Shown: one piece after another, positions 33,462 to 43,291 of the stretch
Layout of the letters: each line of letters begins with the position of its first letter
Position numbering within the stretch: the stretch's first letter is position 1
From: Stemphylium vesicarium
Taxonomy: Eukaryota > Ascomycota > Dothideomycetes > Pleosporales > Pleosporaceae
Direction of reading: 5' to 3'
Length of the DNA stretch: 64,000 nt
Assembly: GCA_004380135.1 (NCBI GenBank)
Contig: QXCR01000015.1
Location: 310,001-374,000, forward strand
Notes under the pieces: generated by a model
Told to the model about the DNA's origin: nothing
The model's database searches: none
Seen by the model: only the letters and a program-made list of their open reading frames with translations
Program-made: the position numbers and the translations under genes

Positions 33462-34664
33462 ATGCCGCGCCCAAGCCAAAATCGGCGCTCAAGCGCGGCC
33501 GCGAACCGAAAATCGAGGTCAACCAAGCCAGAAAAGCCACCCCCGATCCAACACAAGAAGCGACAGAAAGCCATACATAACGCGAGGAAAGAAGCGCGCG
33601 GAGGAGGACGCGGCGGACGAGGGGGACGCGGAGGTCGAGGGGGACGCGGCGGCCGTGGAGAATATGCCGGCGGTCGATTTTCGCAGAACCGAAAGAATCG
33701 CAAAGACGAGGCAGGGCAAGACTATATTCCCCTGTCTGGTGCAAATAGTTTCGAGGTGTTTCATCGACCAGGGCCGAACTTTGACTTGGAAGATTTGGAA
33801 GAAGGAGAGCTCAGCGCAGACAGCGAGACAGACTCGGATGAGCTGAGCGACGAGGATATGGAGGACGCCGAAGACATATCCATCAACATTGAAGAGTCGC
33901 TGCCGGCGACCAGCGGGCAAAGAGCTCCAAGAGCAACAATCATGTACAGCCGTAGAGCTGCGGTTGTATGCTACAGGGCAATACATGAAGCTGGGTTCCC
34001 ACTCCTTCAGGCCACACATCGCACACCTTACGGCTTCTTCCAGGAAGATGCTTCACCCGACTCCGGCGCACAAATCTCCATTACGCCGTCCACAGTATCT
34101 CGCCAACCGAGCGTCAGCAGTGCTACGAGCCATGAACATGTTAGTGCGGAGGAGGTGGTCACGGCGGACAGGACCGGAGAATACAATCCTGCGCGCGATT
34201 ACGTCTTCAATTGGGGAGCACACAGCGGCAAACGGTTTGACGAAGTGGGAGAGACGTACCTACGTACCATTGGTGGGCAGCTATACAGATATGCGGACAA
34301 ACACCCTGGCCTACTTGAAGCCTTTGAATTCCACAGGCCAGGACAGGCACGCCTCGCGGCGCCACATCAGTCGAAGCCACAACCGAAAAAGACACAGGCT
34401 GGACCTTCACAAAATCAGTCACAGCCCACGACCTCCAGGCAGCCTGCGGCACGAGGACCTCGAAACCCTCCACCGCAAGCCCCGTCAGTATCAGACACAT
34501 ACACGTTCCATAAGGGAATACATATGGGAAAACGACTGCATGATGTGCCTGAGCTTTACATCAGGACTTTAGAGGGCAACCCAAAAGTCAGGGATACTTG
34601 GCCTGGTTTGACAGCAGCGTTACAAGACTTCAATGCAAAAACTGGTAGGAAGGGCATACTCTGA
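33462..34664 (+). CDS. RGG-box protein with two related C-terminal modules
   Basis: A single exon of 400 residues from the ATG at 33462 (MPRPSQNRR). An in-frame ATG at 33408 would add 18 hydrophobic residues and looks like leader. The N-terminus is basic and leads into an RGG/RG box of about 20 residues (near 47-66). An acidic segment around residues 105-145 (EEGELSADSETDSDE) follows. The C-terminal half holds two similar modules of about 48 residues. The first is at about 255-303 (YVFNWGAHSGKRFDEVGETY..RTIGG..PGLLEAF) and the second near 350-398 (YTFHKGIHMGKRLHDVPELY..RTLEG..PGLTAAL). Each has the G-x-H-x-G-K-R pattern that resembles the short DUF3820-type motif. RGG boxes bind RNA and are methylated, so a role in nuclear RNA or chromatin is a reasonable guess, no more. 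Confidence 0.75.
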   Translation: MPRPSQNRRSSAAANRKSRSTKPEKPPPIQHKKRQKAIHNARKEARGGGRGGRGGRGGRGGRGGRGEYAGGRFSQNRKNRKDEAGQDYIPLSGANSFEVFHRPGPNFDLEDLEEGELSADSETDSDELSDEDMEDAEDISINIEESLPATSGQRAPRATIMYSRRAAVVCYRAIHEAGFPLLQATHRTPYGFFQEDASPDSGAQISITPSTVSRQPSVSSATSHEHVSAEEVVTADRTGEYNPARDYVFNWGAHSGKRFDEVGETYLRTIGGQLYRYADKHPGLLEAFEFHRPGQARLAAPHQSKPQPKKTQAGPSQNQSQPTTSRQPAARGPRNPPPQAPSVSDTYTFHKGIHMGKRLHDVPELYIRTLEGNPKVRDTWPGLTAALQDFNAKTGRKGIL

Positions 34665-34922
34665 TTGTACAATAGCTACCATCACGCCGATGCGACTTCC
34701 TCAAGCGTTTGTTGGTGGCCCAAGCGGCACTTTTGGGACTCACCTTCTCACCCATGCGACGCGCACCTTCCTACAAATTGCTTCGTCTTACAACTCTGCT
34801 TCAATCACTTTGCAAAGATTTGCTTATCGAATCGGCCACTATTGAAGCGTCTCTACTCACACTTTCCCACCCACTGCACCACATACGCCTTGCGCCTTTA
34901 CCGCACCTCACTTCTCTACGCT

Positions 34923-35825
34923 ATGGCTCGCACCAAACCCAGGCCGGCGTCAAAGAGGAACGCGCAAGAAGCTCCGGAATCAATCCTACCTCCCTCGCAA
35001 CCCTTGCTCAAGCGACAGAAGACAACCACCCAGCCTGAGGAGGAGATCGCAGACGACACCACAGCGAACGACGACATACGACACTTGTTTCCGAAGCGAA
35101 AGGTCGAGAGCCCTCCCAAGCCCTCTCATACCAAGTCCCTTCCAAGCTCGACATCTGAAGTCATCGACTTGACGATAGACGAAGTATGGCACGAAGTTTT
35201 CGGTGGCCAGGCATGGATGTCGAAGAATTTTCCGGATGTAGCTAAAGAGCAAGCTGAAGAGCGACGTCGTAAAAGGGATACTCTACGCAGCAAGATGCCA
35301 AGATCGTTTCCTGTGCCAGCGCATGAGCTTCATTTCGACATCGACGCAATAGATGAAGAAGGGGAACAAAACTGGGCAGTACCGAAGCAGCTTTCAGATC
35401 GCATCCGCGCCCACGCTCAGAAAGAAGAACAAAGGAGCAGAGAAAAACAGCTCAAAAAGCAGAAACAGAAACAAGAGAAGCAGAAACAGAAGCAAGAGAG
35501 GCAGAAACGGAAGCAAGAGAAAAGGGCAGTTGCAGCAGCCAACTCAACAGTGGCAACCAAGTCCGAGGCTTCATCCATCATGTTCACCATCCCCGAAGCC
35601 ATCGCCACGCTCAAAAAGCGTTCGTCTGCGCGGAACATGGCCTACGATCTTCCGACTGGCGCAAACCTGTCTTATCCCGTCAAGAGATCCTACCATTTGG
35701 GTGCGATAGGCCGCTACGGCGCCACCCCTGCGATTTACCAGCTTCCTTACCGCGCACCTCCTTTTGCTAAGAGCAAACCAAGGTCATACAACACCTGGTC
35801 GGACTACAAGAAGGCGACCGATTAA
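34923..35825 (+). CDS. nuclear coiled-coil protein with a SUMO-interaction-like motif
   Basis: A single exon of 300 residues from the ATG at 34923, 258 bp after the RGG gene on the same strand. The longer open frame from 34665 adds a non-coding-looking stretch. The N-terminus is basic (MARTKPRPASKR). EVIDLTIDE near residue 80 matches a SUMO-interacting motif (V/I-x-L-x flanked by acids). Residues about 165-205 form a Lys/Gln/Glu-rich coiled coil containing three 7-residue tandem units. The C-terminal 75 residues are Tyr/Pro-rich and look structured. I do not recognise the family. The basic tracts and SIM suggest a nuclear protein. Confidence 0.7.
   Translation: MARTKPRPASKRNAQEAPESILPPSQPLLKRQKTTTQPEEEIADDTTANDDIRHLFPKRKVESPPKPSHTKSLPSSTSEVIDLTIDEVWHEVFGGQAWMSKNFPDVAKEQAEERRRKRDTLRSKMPRSFPVPAHELHFDIDAIDEEGEQNWAVPKQLSDRIRAHAQKEEQRSREKQLKKQKQKQEKQKQKQERQKRKQEKRAVAAANSTVATKSEASSIMFTIPEAIATLKKRSSARNMAYDLPTGANLSYPVKRSYHLGAIGRYGATPAIYQLPYRAPPFAKSKPRSYNTWSDYKKATD
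35457..35519 (+). repeat. three 21-bp tandem units inside the coiled-coil gene
   Basis: Units at 35457-35477, 35478-35498 and 35499-35519 differ by one to three bases. They encode KQKQKQE, KQKQKQE and RQKRKQE, so each DNA unit is one heptad. Such an array may vary in length between strains. Confidence 0.8.
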
Positions 35826-36483
35826 GCGTTCTGGGCCCTGGTCTGGTCACGTACGGGCTCATAGCACTGCACCTACGAATGCCAGCGGGACTGGTGTGTA
35901 GCTTTTAGAGGCAGAGCCTGATCTTTACTTTTCGATTCGCGCGTCTTATTCCGGAATGATACTTGGGCGTCGGGACTCTGGGTAAGGCTGGGTTTGCACA
36001 TTTATATACTACATCGTTGCTTCGGCATACTACTCTTCACATGGAACAAAAGCTTTACGGCTAGCTGGTGCGCATGCCAGCATCGGCCTTGTAGCACATC
36101 ATAGCGACATGCAAGCAACTCCAAAAAAAAATAATGCAAAATATGTCAAACATTCTCTCATGCAATGCGCTCCATCCCGTTTCATCGATCACGTCAATGT
36201 ATCGTCCAGATATCGACAGTGATATTAACCCAAGTTTTTGATGATTTTCTCATCTCTACATGCACTCTTCATCTTCGTCCTCCTCCCATCTTTGTCATGC
36301 AATCTAAACGGGGCATTATTACCACAAAGAGAAACGAGATACCACTGTCTGATCCACTGCTCCCCTCAAACGCCGTGGCGCTATGCAACAACAGAAATTC
36401 GCGCGATGAGAAAACCCCCTTTAGATTAAATGCTAATCATGTGTCCACCGAGAAGAAAGGGAAAATTCAAAATCTGTCCATGT
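35826..36483. other. convergent 3' flanks
   Basis: About 660 bp between the stop of the coiled-coil gene (plus) and that of NHA1 (minus). It is AT-richer than coding DNA, with a poly-A run at 36123-36130. No gene seen. Confidence 0.6.
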
Positions 36484-39400
36484 CTACTTCCTCCCAATGA
36501 GCTTACTCAACCCACTCTTCTTCTTACTTTTCTCACGCTCCGTTTCCTCTTTCTCGCGCGCATCTTCAGCGGCGCGCTCGTCCTTTGTTGGCACGCGCGG
36601 CTGGTCCGCGAAGCGGATACCAGGCGTACGAGGCATGTTGGGTGAGAGCGTCTTCTGAGATTTTTCGGCAGACGCGGATCGTGGGTGGTGGTGAGTGCCA
36701 CGGCCTGTTTCGAGAGGGTCACCGGTTTCTATTTCGTCTTCAGATTCGGATTCCGGGGTGTCGTCGTTGCCTACACCGAGGGCACCGAGACGGCGCTTGC
36801 GCTCTGCGGCTGTTTCGCCTTCGAAGCCGTCTTCTTCCGCTGCCTCTCTTGCTCGTGACGGCTGGGCTGCTGAAGTAGTGTCGCGAGGGCCTTGGCTGGG
36901 TGATTGCTCAGCTGCTTGTCGGCGGCGTCGCTCTGCGGCTGTTTCGCCGCTTTGGCCGTACGAGTAGTTCTCTAAGTCCTGGCGTACGGGGTGGAAAGGG
37001 ACGTGTTGGTCGTTACTGTCCACAAGTGTCAAGCCTTCTGGGCCACGCGCGTGTCCTACTTCGCCCGCTGCAGGAGATTCAACCTTTTGAAGCTCAGCCT
37101 CGCCTTCTTCGCCGACAACAGGAGGTACGTTGGCCTGCACTGAAGCCGCGCGGCGTCGCTGTTCTGCAGTGTGATCCTTTGCGTCCTCGTGTGCGGCATG
37201 CTTGACAGCTTCGGGAACGTCGCTGCTTTGGACAAACTTGGCTCGGTCCTTGGGGTTCATTTGTGACATTTGCTGGATGAACTCCAACTTGCTCATGCGA
37301 CGCCCGCCAGCCGTTACAGTGAAGCGGAGCAGATCGTCGTCTTCCTGTTCCTTGGCCGCTGCTTCTGCTGCTTTCTTCTTCTTGTTATTCGCGGTCTGCG
37401 TTCCAGAAGGTCCAGCTTGTTGAGCATTAGGGACTCCCATGTGAGTACCCATGCGCTTCAGACTCTGCACGGCACGGCTTGAAGACTCCACCATTGATTG
37501 GCCACGAGGGTTTACCGGCCTGCCATCTTTTCCTTTCTTGGGTGCAGTCGGGATGTCGTACTTCTTCAAAACCTCACCATCCTCGTCTTCAACAATGATG
37601 GTATTACCATACTGATACGCAAGAGCGGGACCGGGCTTGTGAGCAGGCTTCTCAGCCTGGGGGGGTTCCGCAGCCTTCGCATCCTTTTGTGCACGTCCTG
37701 AGAAGCTTTGCATCCGGTTGCGCCAAGTTTTGTGAGGATGTTCGACGGCTTTCTCAACTTGGCCCGGTGCTTGTTCAAGCGAACCACCATGTTCCTTTTG
37801 AGATACGCCCTGTTCAACGTCCTTCTGTCTCATGAGCTCATTCCCCCTCTCAATATCGTGTCTCCGTCTCTCTAGGCCATGTTCGCCATGGCTATCTCTC
37901 ATACCCAGAACATTGCCTTCTTTGTCTTCGAAAACAGTCTCATGGCCTTCCTGATATATCTCCTCTTCAGGCTGCCTGAACTTCATCTTCTCTTTTCCAC
38001 TGGAGGAGCTGTCACTGGATATGGCCATGGCGTCGGCGAATGTGTCGGTATCTTCTCCCGGTGGTATCGCCTCTGCCTTCTCCTCGTCACGTCTGTTGGG
38101 TGCGATAGCAGACTGTGAAATGGGTCCACCAGGACCCTTACCAACATCCCATCTTCTTCCTCGGCTTGTAGGCTTTACAGAGTTCGAACGACTTTCAGTA
38201 TCTTCCTCCTTCTGGCGGCGCAAAAATGAGCCACCAAAGCCTGTAGCTGTTGCGAGGTCCGACTTTTCATCGAATGACGATTCGGAGGGGCGACGAGCCA
38301 TGGAAGATCTGGAGCGTGATTGAATGCGGGGTAGGCGGTCCATCCAGCCAGGTCCGTTTTCGTTGGCCTGTGTGTAGGACATGGAAATCGTGAGAGTGTT
38401 GATGCGTTTGCCGAGGGTGAAGACAGCAATGGAACTGCCGTGAACAATGATACTAACAATGACCAAGAAACATGTAATCGGCCATATAGTCTCAATGATG
38501 TTAAGATGCTCAGACCCCTCCTCTCCCGGTTTGGGCAGTTCGGCCAGCGGGGATGTGGTGTCAGTTTCCAGCTCAGCTCGGGCAAGGATAGCAACGAACA
38601 AGCCACCGACACCAATGGGCCCAAAGTGTCCGGCGAAAGAAGCCTCGCGCCATGTTTTGAGATCGGGAATAACGGGTTTCAGCATTAACATGACGGGGAT
38701 GCGGCGGAAGAAAAGTACCAGCAGACCAAGCACTACCAAACGCCAGGGCGACAATCCAATGCTCGGGGCATTGAAGAGCTCCCAGGGGATGATAGAGCCA
38801 AAGTAGACAAAGAAGGCCAAGTTGATGAGAAGGTCAATAACGTTGGAGACGTGAGACTCCTCCGTCTTCTCCAAGAACCAGCCATCGTTGGAGAAACCTA
38901 CACCACAAGCAAATCCTATGAGCAGGTCATCCATGCCCAGAAGCGCGCCTGAGCCAGCACAAAATAGGGCCAGCACAAAGTAGAATACGAGGAAACTCTC
39001 TCGGTCAATCAGATCGCGCTCATGAGCCCACCTAATAGCACGTCTGGCAATGTATCCAACGACAACGCCATAGATAGCGCCAAAGATGCACTCATACAGA
39101 ATTGTAATGCAGAACCAGTGGAAAGCGACCGTGCTGGCATCGGGACGGTAATGAATGAGGTAGATGGCCAGGTAAACGAAGGGAAAGGCCATGCCGTCGT
39201 TGCAACCAGATTCACAGGATAGTAAATCTCGCAGATGCTTCGGGACTCGTTTAGCAAACTTGCCCTTACCAACGACGGACGAGGCCAAGACAGGGTCGGT
39301 GGCAGTGACACAAGCTGCAATGCAGAGACTGTCGAGCCAGTTGAGATGAGAGTTGAACAGGCCCCAGATGAACAGGCTAGTTATCAGCCAGCCAAAGGTC

Positions 39401-39729
39401 ATGACTGGGAGGAGAAGCAGGACGACAGACTTCCAGTGCTTCTCCATGTATGCGCGAGGCAACTCAACACCCACGGCGAAACATTGTACGACAAGGACGA
39501 TGCGCGAAAACTCTAGAGTGATCAAGTCAACGTTGCCCCAGGTCGAAGGATCTATGAGGTTGGCTGCATGTGGTCCAAAAATGATACCACAGATAGTAGC
39601 GACCGTAGCTTCACCAATGTACAGGCGTTCTTTGATCACGGAAGAACAGAGCATAAACAAGCTGGTGAAGCCTCCCAAGATCAGGTAAACCAGGTGCGGC
39701 TTGGTGATGGAGAGGTGATCCCACGCCAT
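36484..39729 (-). CDS. NHA1: plasma-membrane Na+/H+ (K+/H+) antiporter Nha1/Sod2
   Basis: A single exon of 1081 residues. The first 430 or so form the multi-helix CPA1-type exchanger. TDPVLASSVVG contains D145, ESGCNDG contains D178 and GMDDLL contains D267-D268. Asp residues at these positions are the ones known to be essential in fission-yeast Sod2. The remaining 650 residues are a hydrophilic cytosolic tail, acidic and Arg-rich, with three variants of a TAAERRRR-type motif. A tail this long is typical of fungal Nha1 and is linked to regulation of activity and osmotic signalling. The protein exports Na+ and K+ in exchange for H+ across the plasma membrane, giving salt tolerance and pH control. 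The start MAWDHLSITKPH matches the family. Confidence 0.95.
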   Translation of the reverse strand: MAWDHLSITKPHLVYLILGGFTSLFMLCSSVIKERLYIGEATVATICGIIFGPHAANLIDPSTWGNVDLITLEFSRIVLVVQCFAVGVELPRAYMEKHWKSVVLLLLPVMTFGWLITSLFIWGLFNSHLNWLDSLCIAACVTATDPVLASSVVGKGKFAKRVPKHLRDLLSCESGCNDGMAFPFVYLAIYLIHYRPDASTVAFHWFCITILYECIFGAIYGVVVGYIARRAIRWAHERDLIDRESFLVFYFVLALFCAGSGALLGMDDLLIGFACGVGFSNDGWFLEKTEESHVSNVIDLLINLAFFVYFGSIIPWELFNAPSIGLSPWRLVVLGLLVLFFRRIPVMLMLKPVIPDLKTWREASFAGHFGPIGVGGLFVAILARAELETDTTSPLAELPKPGEEGSEHLNIIETIWPITCFLVIVSIIVHGSSIAVFTLGKRINTLTISMSYTQANENGPGWMDRLPRIQSRSRSSMARRPSESSFDEKSDLATATGFGGSFLRRQKEEDTESRSNSVKPTSRGRRWDVGKGPGGPISQSAIAPNRRDEEKAEAIPPGEDTDTFADAMAISSDSSSSGKEKMKFRQPEEEIYQEGHETVFEDKEGNVLGMRDSHGEHGLERRRHDIERGNELMRQKDVEQGVSQKEHGGSLEQAPGQVEKAVEHPHKTWRNRMQSFSGRAQKDAKAAEPPQAEKPAHKPGPALAYQYGNTIIVEDEDGEVLKKYDIPTAPKKGKDGRPVNPRGQSMVESSSRAVQSLKRMGTHMGVPNAQQAGPSGTQTANNKKKKAAEAAAKEQEDDDLLRFTVTAGGRRMSKLEFIQQMSQMNPKDRAKFVQSSDVPEAVKHAAHEDAKDHTAEQRRRAASVQANVPPVVGEEGEAELQKVESPAAGEVGHARGPEGLTLVDSNDQHVPFHPVRQDLENYSYGQSGETAAERRRRQAAEQSPSQGPRDTTSAAQPSRAREAAEEDGFEGETAAERKRRLGALGVGNDDTPESESEDEIETGDPLETGRGTHHHPRSASAEKSQKTLSPNMPRTPGIRFADQPRVPTKDERAAEDAREKEETEREKSKKKSGLSKLIGRK

Positions 39730-42700
39730 GATGAAGCGCGACTAGTCCTGCCTCTGTGTGTATTCCCGAGTCCGCCTGGATGGTATTCGCGCTTATGCGA
39801 AAACGTGTACGAGATGGCGCGAACGGTGGTTCAGCGCGATGGTGGCGCGGTGTATGTGAAGGAGGGTCTCGCGAGCGGAGGGCGCGTTATGTAGGTAGGA
39901 TGGAGGAACCGGTATCGCCGCGTTGTCGAGAAGGTCGGCCAAAGGAAGAGAGAGATGGTTCCGACACCGAATTCATGTATATGATAGGATCCGCCCAGAC
40001 GCCGGTCCTTCACTGCCCTATATGGCGAATGACGTTGGCCTTAGTTTTGTGGGCCCGGGGAAGAAAGCGCGATCCGCCTTTATGTCGTGGGAAAGCCTGT
40101 GGTTGCGACGGGTCAGTAAAAAGAGGTTTGGTAGAAACAGTAGAAAATCAAGAAAACCCAAGCCTTTGGTTTGCGAGAACAAGTTCGTCTCGGCAGATGC
40201 AGCCGAAAGCTTGGGTGGTGCGCGCGCCTGGCGGTCGGGTATCAACCAGACTTTCACACTCACTCTTCACGCGCCAAGTACAGAAGTCAATGCCGCGATT
40301 TCCGTTGACCCGCTGGCAATTGCGCGTCGCAAGGCTTCGTTGGGGCAGTTTTGCTTGACCGCACGGCAACGGCAGGCACTGAGATTATAATGCGATTATG
40401 GTTCTGCGAAACTAAAGCGCTTGGTACTTGGCAATGACGTTGGTTTGGCCCGGGGTGAATGGTTATCGCCTAACCGGACGCCACAGATACAGAAGCCTCA
40501 ACGTCTTTTTGAGAGACGTTGCCCACAATTTACCGAGAGACTTGCCGATTATCGATGGGCTTAAGCAGCTGGCAGCGTTGTGAAAAAAAAAAAGTTTGGA
40601 GTTTGGAGTTCAGCAGCCATAGCTAGGTGCTCTTTCTTCTGTCAACAGATGCTTGTGGACGGGGCCGGAACGCAATTCGCGCCGATACCTATCTGGGCCG
40701 CCTCATCAGCCGTGCCAACTGCTGTACCCAAGCCTTGAACACTCTCGCTCTCGCTTTCCGTTGTGCATCTCTTCGCCCTCCAAGCACCGCATCTTCTAGG
40801 CGTAGGGCCACCTGACGAGGTATCCTGCACGTTGCCCATCACATGATGCCCGTGTATGCAAGTCTTTGCATTGTATCTGCACGAAAGCCGATCAGCGAAA
40901 CGCAGTCAGGAAAGATCGTTGGGTCGTGTCTGGCTGCACGACACGACTCGCGGGGCTACCGTCACTTGGCAAGCGGAGCCGTCCAGCTTGCGTACAGTAG
41001 ACATGAGTGAACCCAAGGGGACGCAGGAGATAAAAGCAGCCGCCGTGTGGAGTACCTAGATACTCATCTCATGATTCTTGAGTGCTGCAGCCGCGATATA
41101 CTCGTATCCAGCACCAGCAAAGCAGGTCGGATTGCATGCAAGAACATATGCAGGTGATCCTTAGGCATCCAATCCATGTGGGGTGCGGATGGGTGGAAGA
41201 CGCAAGTCAAGCCACACCGCGCCTCACCAAGCTCCGGAAACAAGCCTCTGGACCCGCGTCAATGTATCTGACATGCACACCACCATTCGTATGAACGCCG
41301 ATGTCGGCAAACATTGACGGAAAATTCTTGAAGAGCAATGAAATTGCACCACTATGTCTTCAGCGCCGTGCCACGAGAGAGCTCGAAAAAATTATCGGGT
41401 CGAGACGTCGAGACCCTTCTCCAGGTGGTGTGCTCCACAGTACCTAAATATGTACCAATGTACAGATACATGAACACCCAGGACGCACACACGCGGTCCG
41501 AATGCCAACATGTACAATGACGACGGTCTCTATTTTCAAAACTCACTACACCTGTCAAGATCCCCAAGATCATCTACGATCTCAACAGCCGGCCATGTTT
41601 CGCTAGTCCAACCCAACACCCATGCACTGGTCGACAAGACACAGGACCGACCACTCTCCTATCCTAACCCAAACCACTGTCGGAAAGTAACAACCAAGTC
41701 AGGTAGCAACTCTCTTGGACAGTCAATTAATCAATCGGAGATTCAACCAACAACATACCAAGCCCGCCATCTCCAGATCCACAATCTAACCTCAGCACCA
41801 TGACAACCGACACTACCATAGCAACGACCCTGCCTCAGCATCTAGCCCTACAGATCACCATCTTCCACCGTTCACTCCACAAAAATCTCCACATACGTCA
41901 GTTACCCAGCAACGGCCTTGACCCCCGACTCAAGATCCCCCGTCTCGCATATCTCACGCTTTAACTTCCTCTCCAGGATCTCACCTGCGTAAGGTAGTCA
42001 AACAAGGAATAAGGCAGCACGAAGTGAGCAACGCAAGCAAGCAAGCAAGCAAACGACACCCTGCCGATGTCTTGCAGCACGAAAGACAAGCATGTACGAT
42101 GTTTACCTTGAGACGGCTGGGGTTGCGCAAGACCAAGGGCCCAACAGGGATATAGCATGTAGTAATCCAAAACGAGGATCATGCTTACAGTGCAGTGCCA
42201 GCCCATGTAAGAAAACGTGAGTAAGCGAGTCGCTTGATACGATCGTAGAGGATACCAATCTCGTTTATCTAAGCGCTTAGATCGGAGTGGTGTTCTTTTT
42301 TTTTCTTGATGCTCCAGCACGGGCGGGTGGTTATGTGGGTTACCACACTGGGCGAATGCGTGTTGGTGCGCGTACGTGGACTTTTCCTCTGGTGGAGAAG
42401 AAATAGCGAGAACATCAAAGGAAGAACCTGGGTTGTTGTCGCTACTACTGCTGCTGTCAGGCAAGGGTTGTCAAAGTAAGAATATTTCTTTCGTTGAGGC
42501 GCGATACGCAGCGAAAAATCGCGACTCCAATAACGATGTTTTGGTGGTTGATCGTACATGAGGCAAAAGTAGCTGAGTGGCTGGCTTACCTACTGGATAC
42601 TACCACACACGATCAGATGAGAATCACGAACGGCACGACATGTACGTCATATTTTGTGAGGCGCACACCGACGAAGCCCTTTTTCTTGTTTGAATCGGTC

Positions 42701-43291
42701 CGAGGTGCAACATCACATCACAGGACACGCACTTGGAAAGCGAAAACAGGGCCATTTACATGAGATGTGGTTGAATATTCGCCTTTAGGCAGAAAAAGAT
42801 GTAGGTCCGAGATGAATATTTACAGCCGTTTGGTCAACGAGATTGAAGATGGTAAATGGTGAACTAATGAATCATGTTATTCTTTACGAATGCTTCGCTT
42901 TCAAGGTGTAACCCGCCGGAAAAGAAAGAATAAAAAAGACCAAAACAAGCCCAGTGCCGGCGACCGATGAAACACGCCAGTTAAAAAAGGCATTATCCCA
43001 GCAACCCCCAAACGCGCGAGCTCAGCAACATATGCGAACCCAGTAGGTAAACGATGCGAGGAAAATAAAAGAAGGAGATCGAAAATTAGAGATATGCGCA
43101 GAGAGAGATCTTTTTCCTTGTACACCCATGTTCCCCCTTCCATGACAGGAACTGCCCCCAGACGATGTTAAATGCACAGGCCACGCCTGAAAGCGTTGCG
43201 AGAGAAAATGTTCGTGAGATAAAAGTGTATATGCATGAACGTGAAAATGCGTAACGCGTCGTGACATCATGATAATGATTCGTCGTTTGCT
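39730..43291. other. 3.5-kb intergenic region
   Basis: This separates NHA1 (minus, promoter side) from the arrestin gene (minus, 3' side). Frames such as 39923-40390 and 41961-42464 have no domain features. A (GCAA)5 microsatellite lies at 42033-42052. Poly-A at 40584-40593 is followed by a doubled GTTTGGA. Confidence 0.5.
42033..42052. repeat. (GCAA)5 microsatellite
   Basis: Five perfect copies of the tetranucleotide GCAA in non-coding DNA. It could serve as a strain marker. Confidence 0.8.

Noticed and set aside
33263..33703. 146-codon frame antisense to the RGG gene, rich in Pro and Arg
   Set aside because: It is the mirror image of the RGG repeat on the other strand and has no independent support.
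41961..42464. 167-codon frame on the minus strand
   Set aside because: No recognisable motif, and it spans the GCAA microsatellite.
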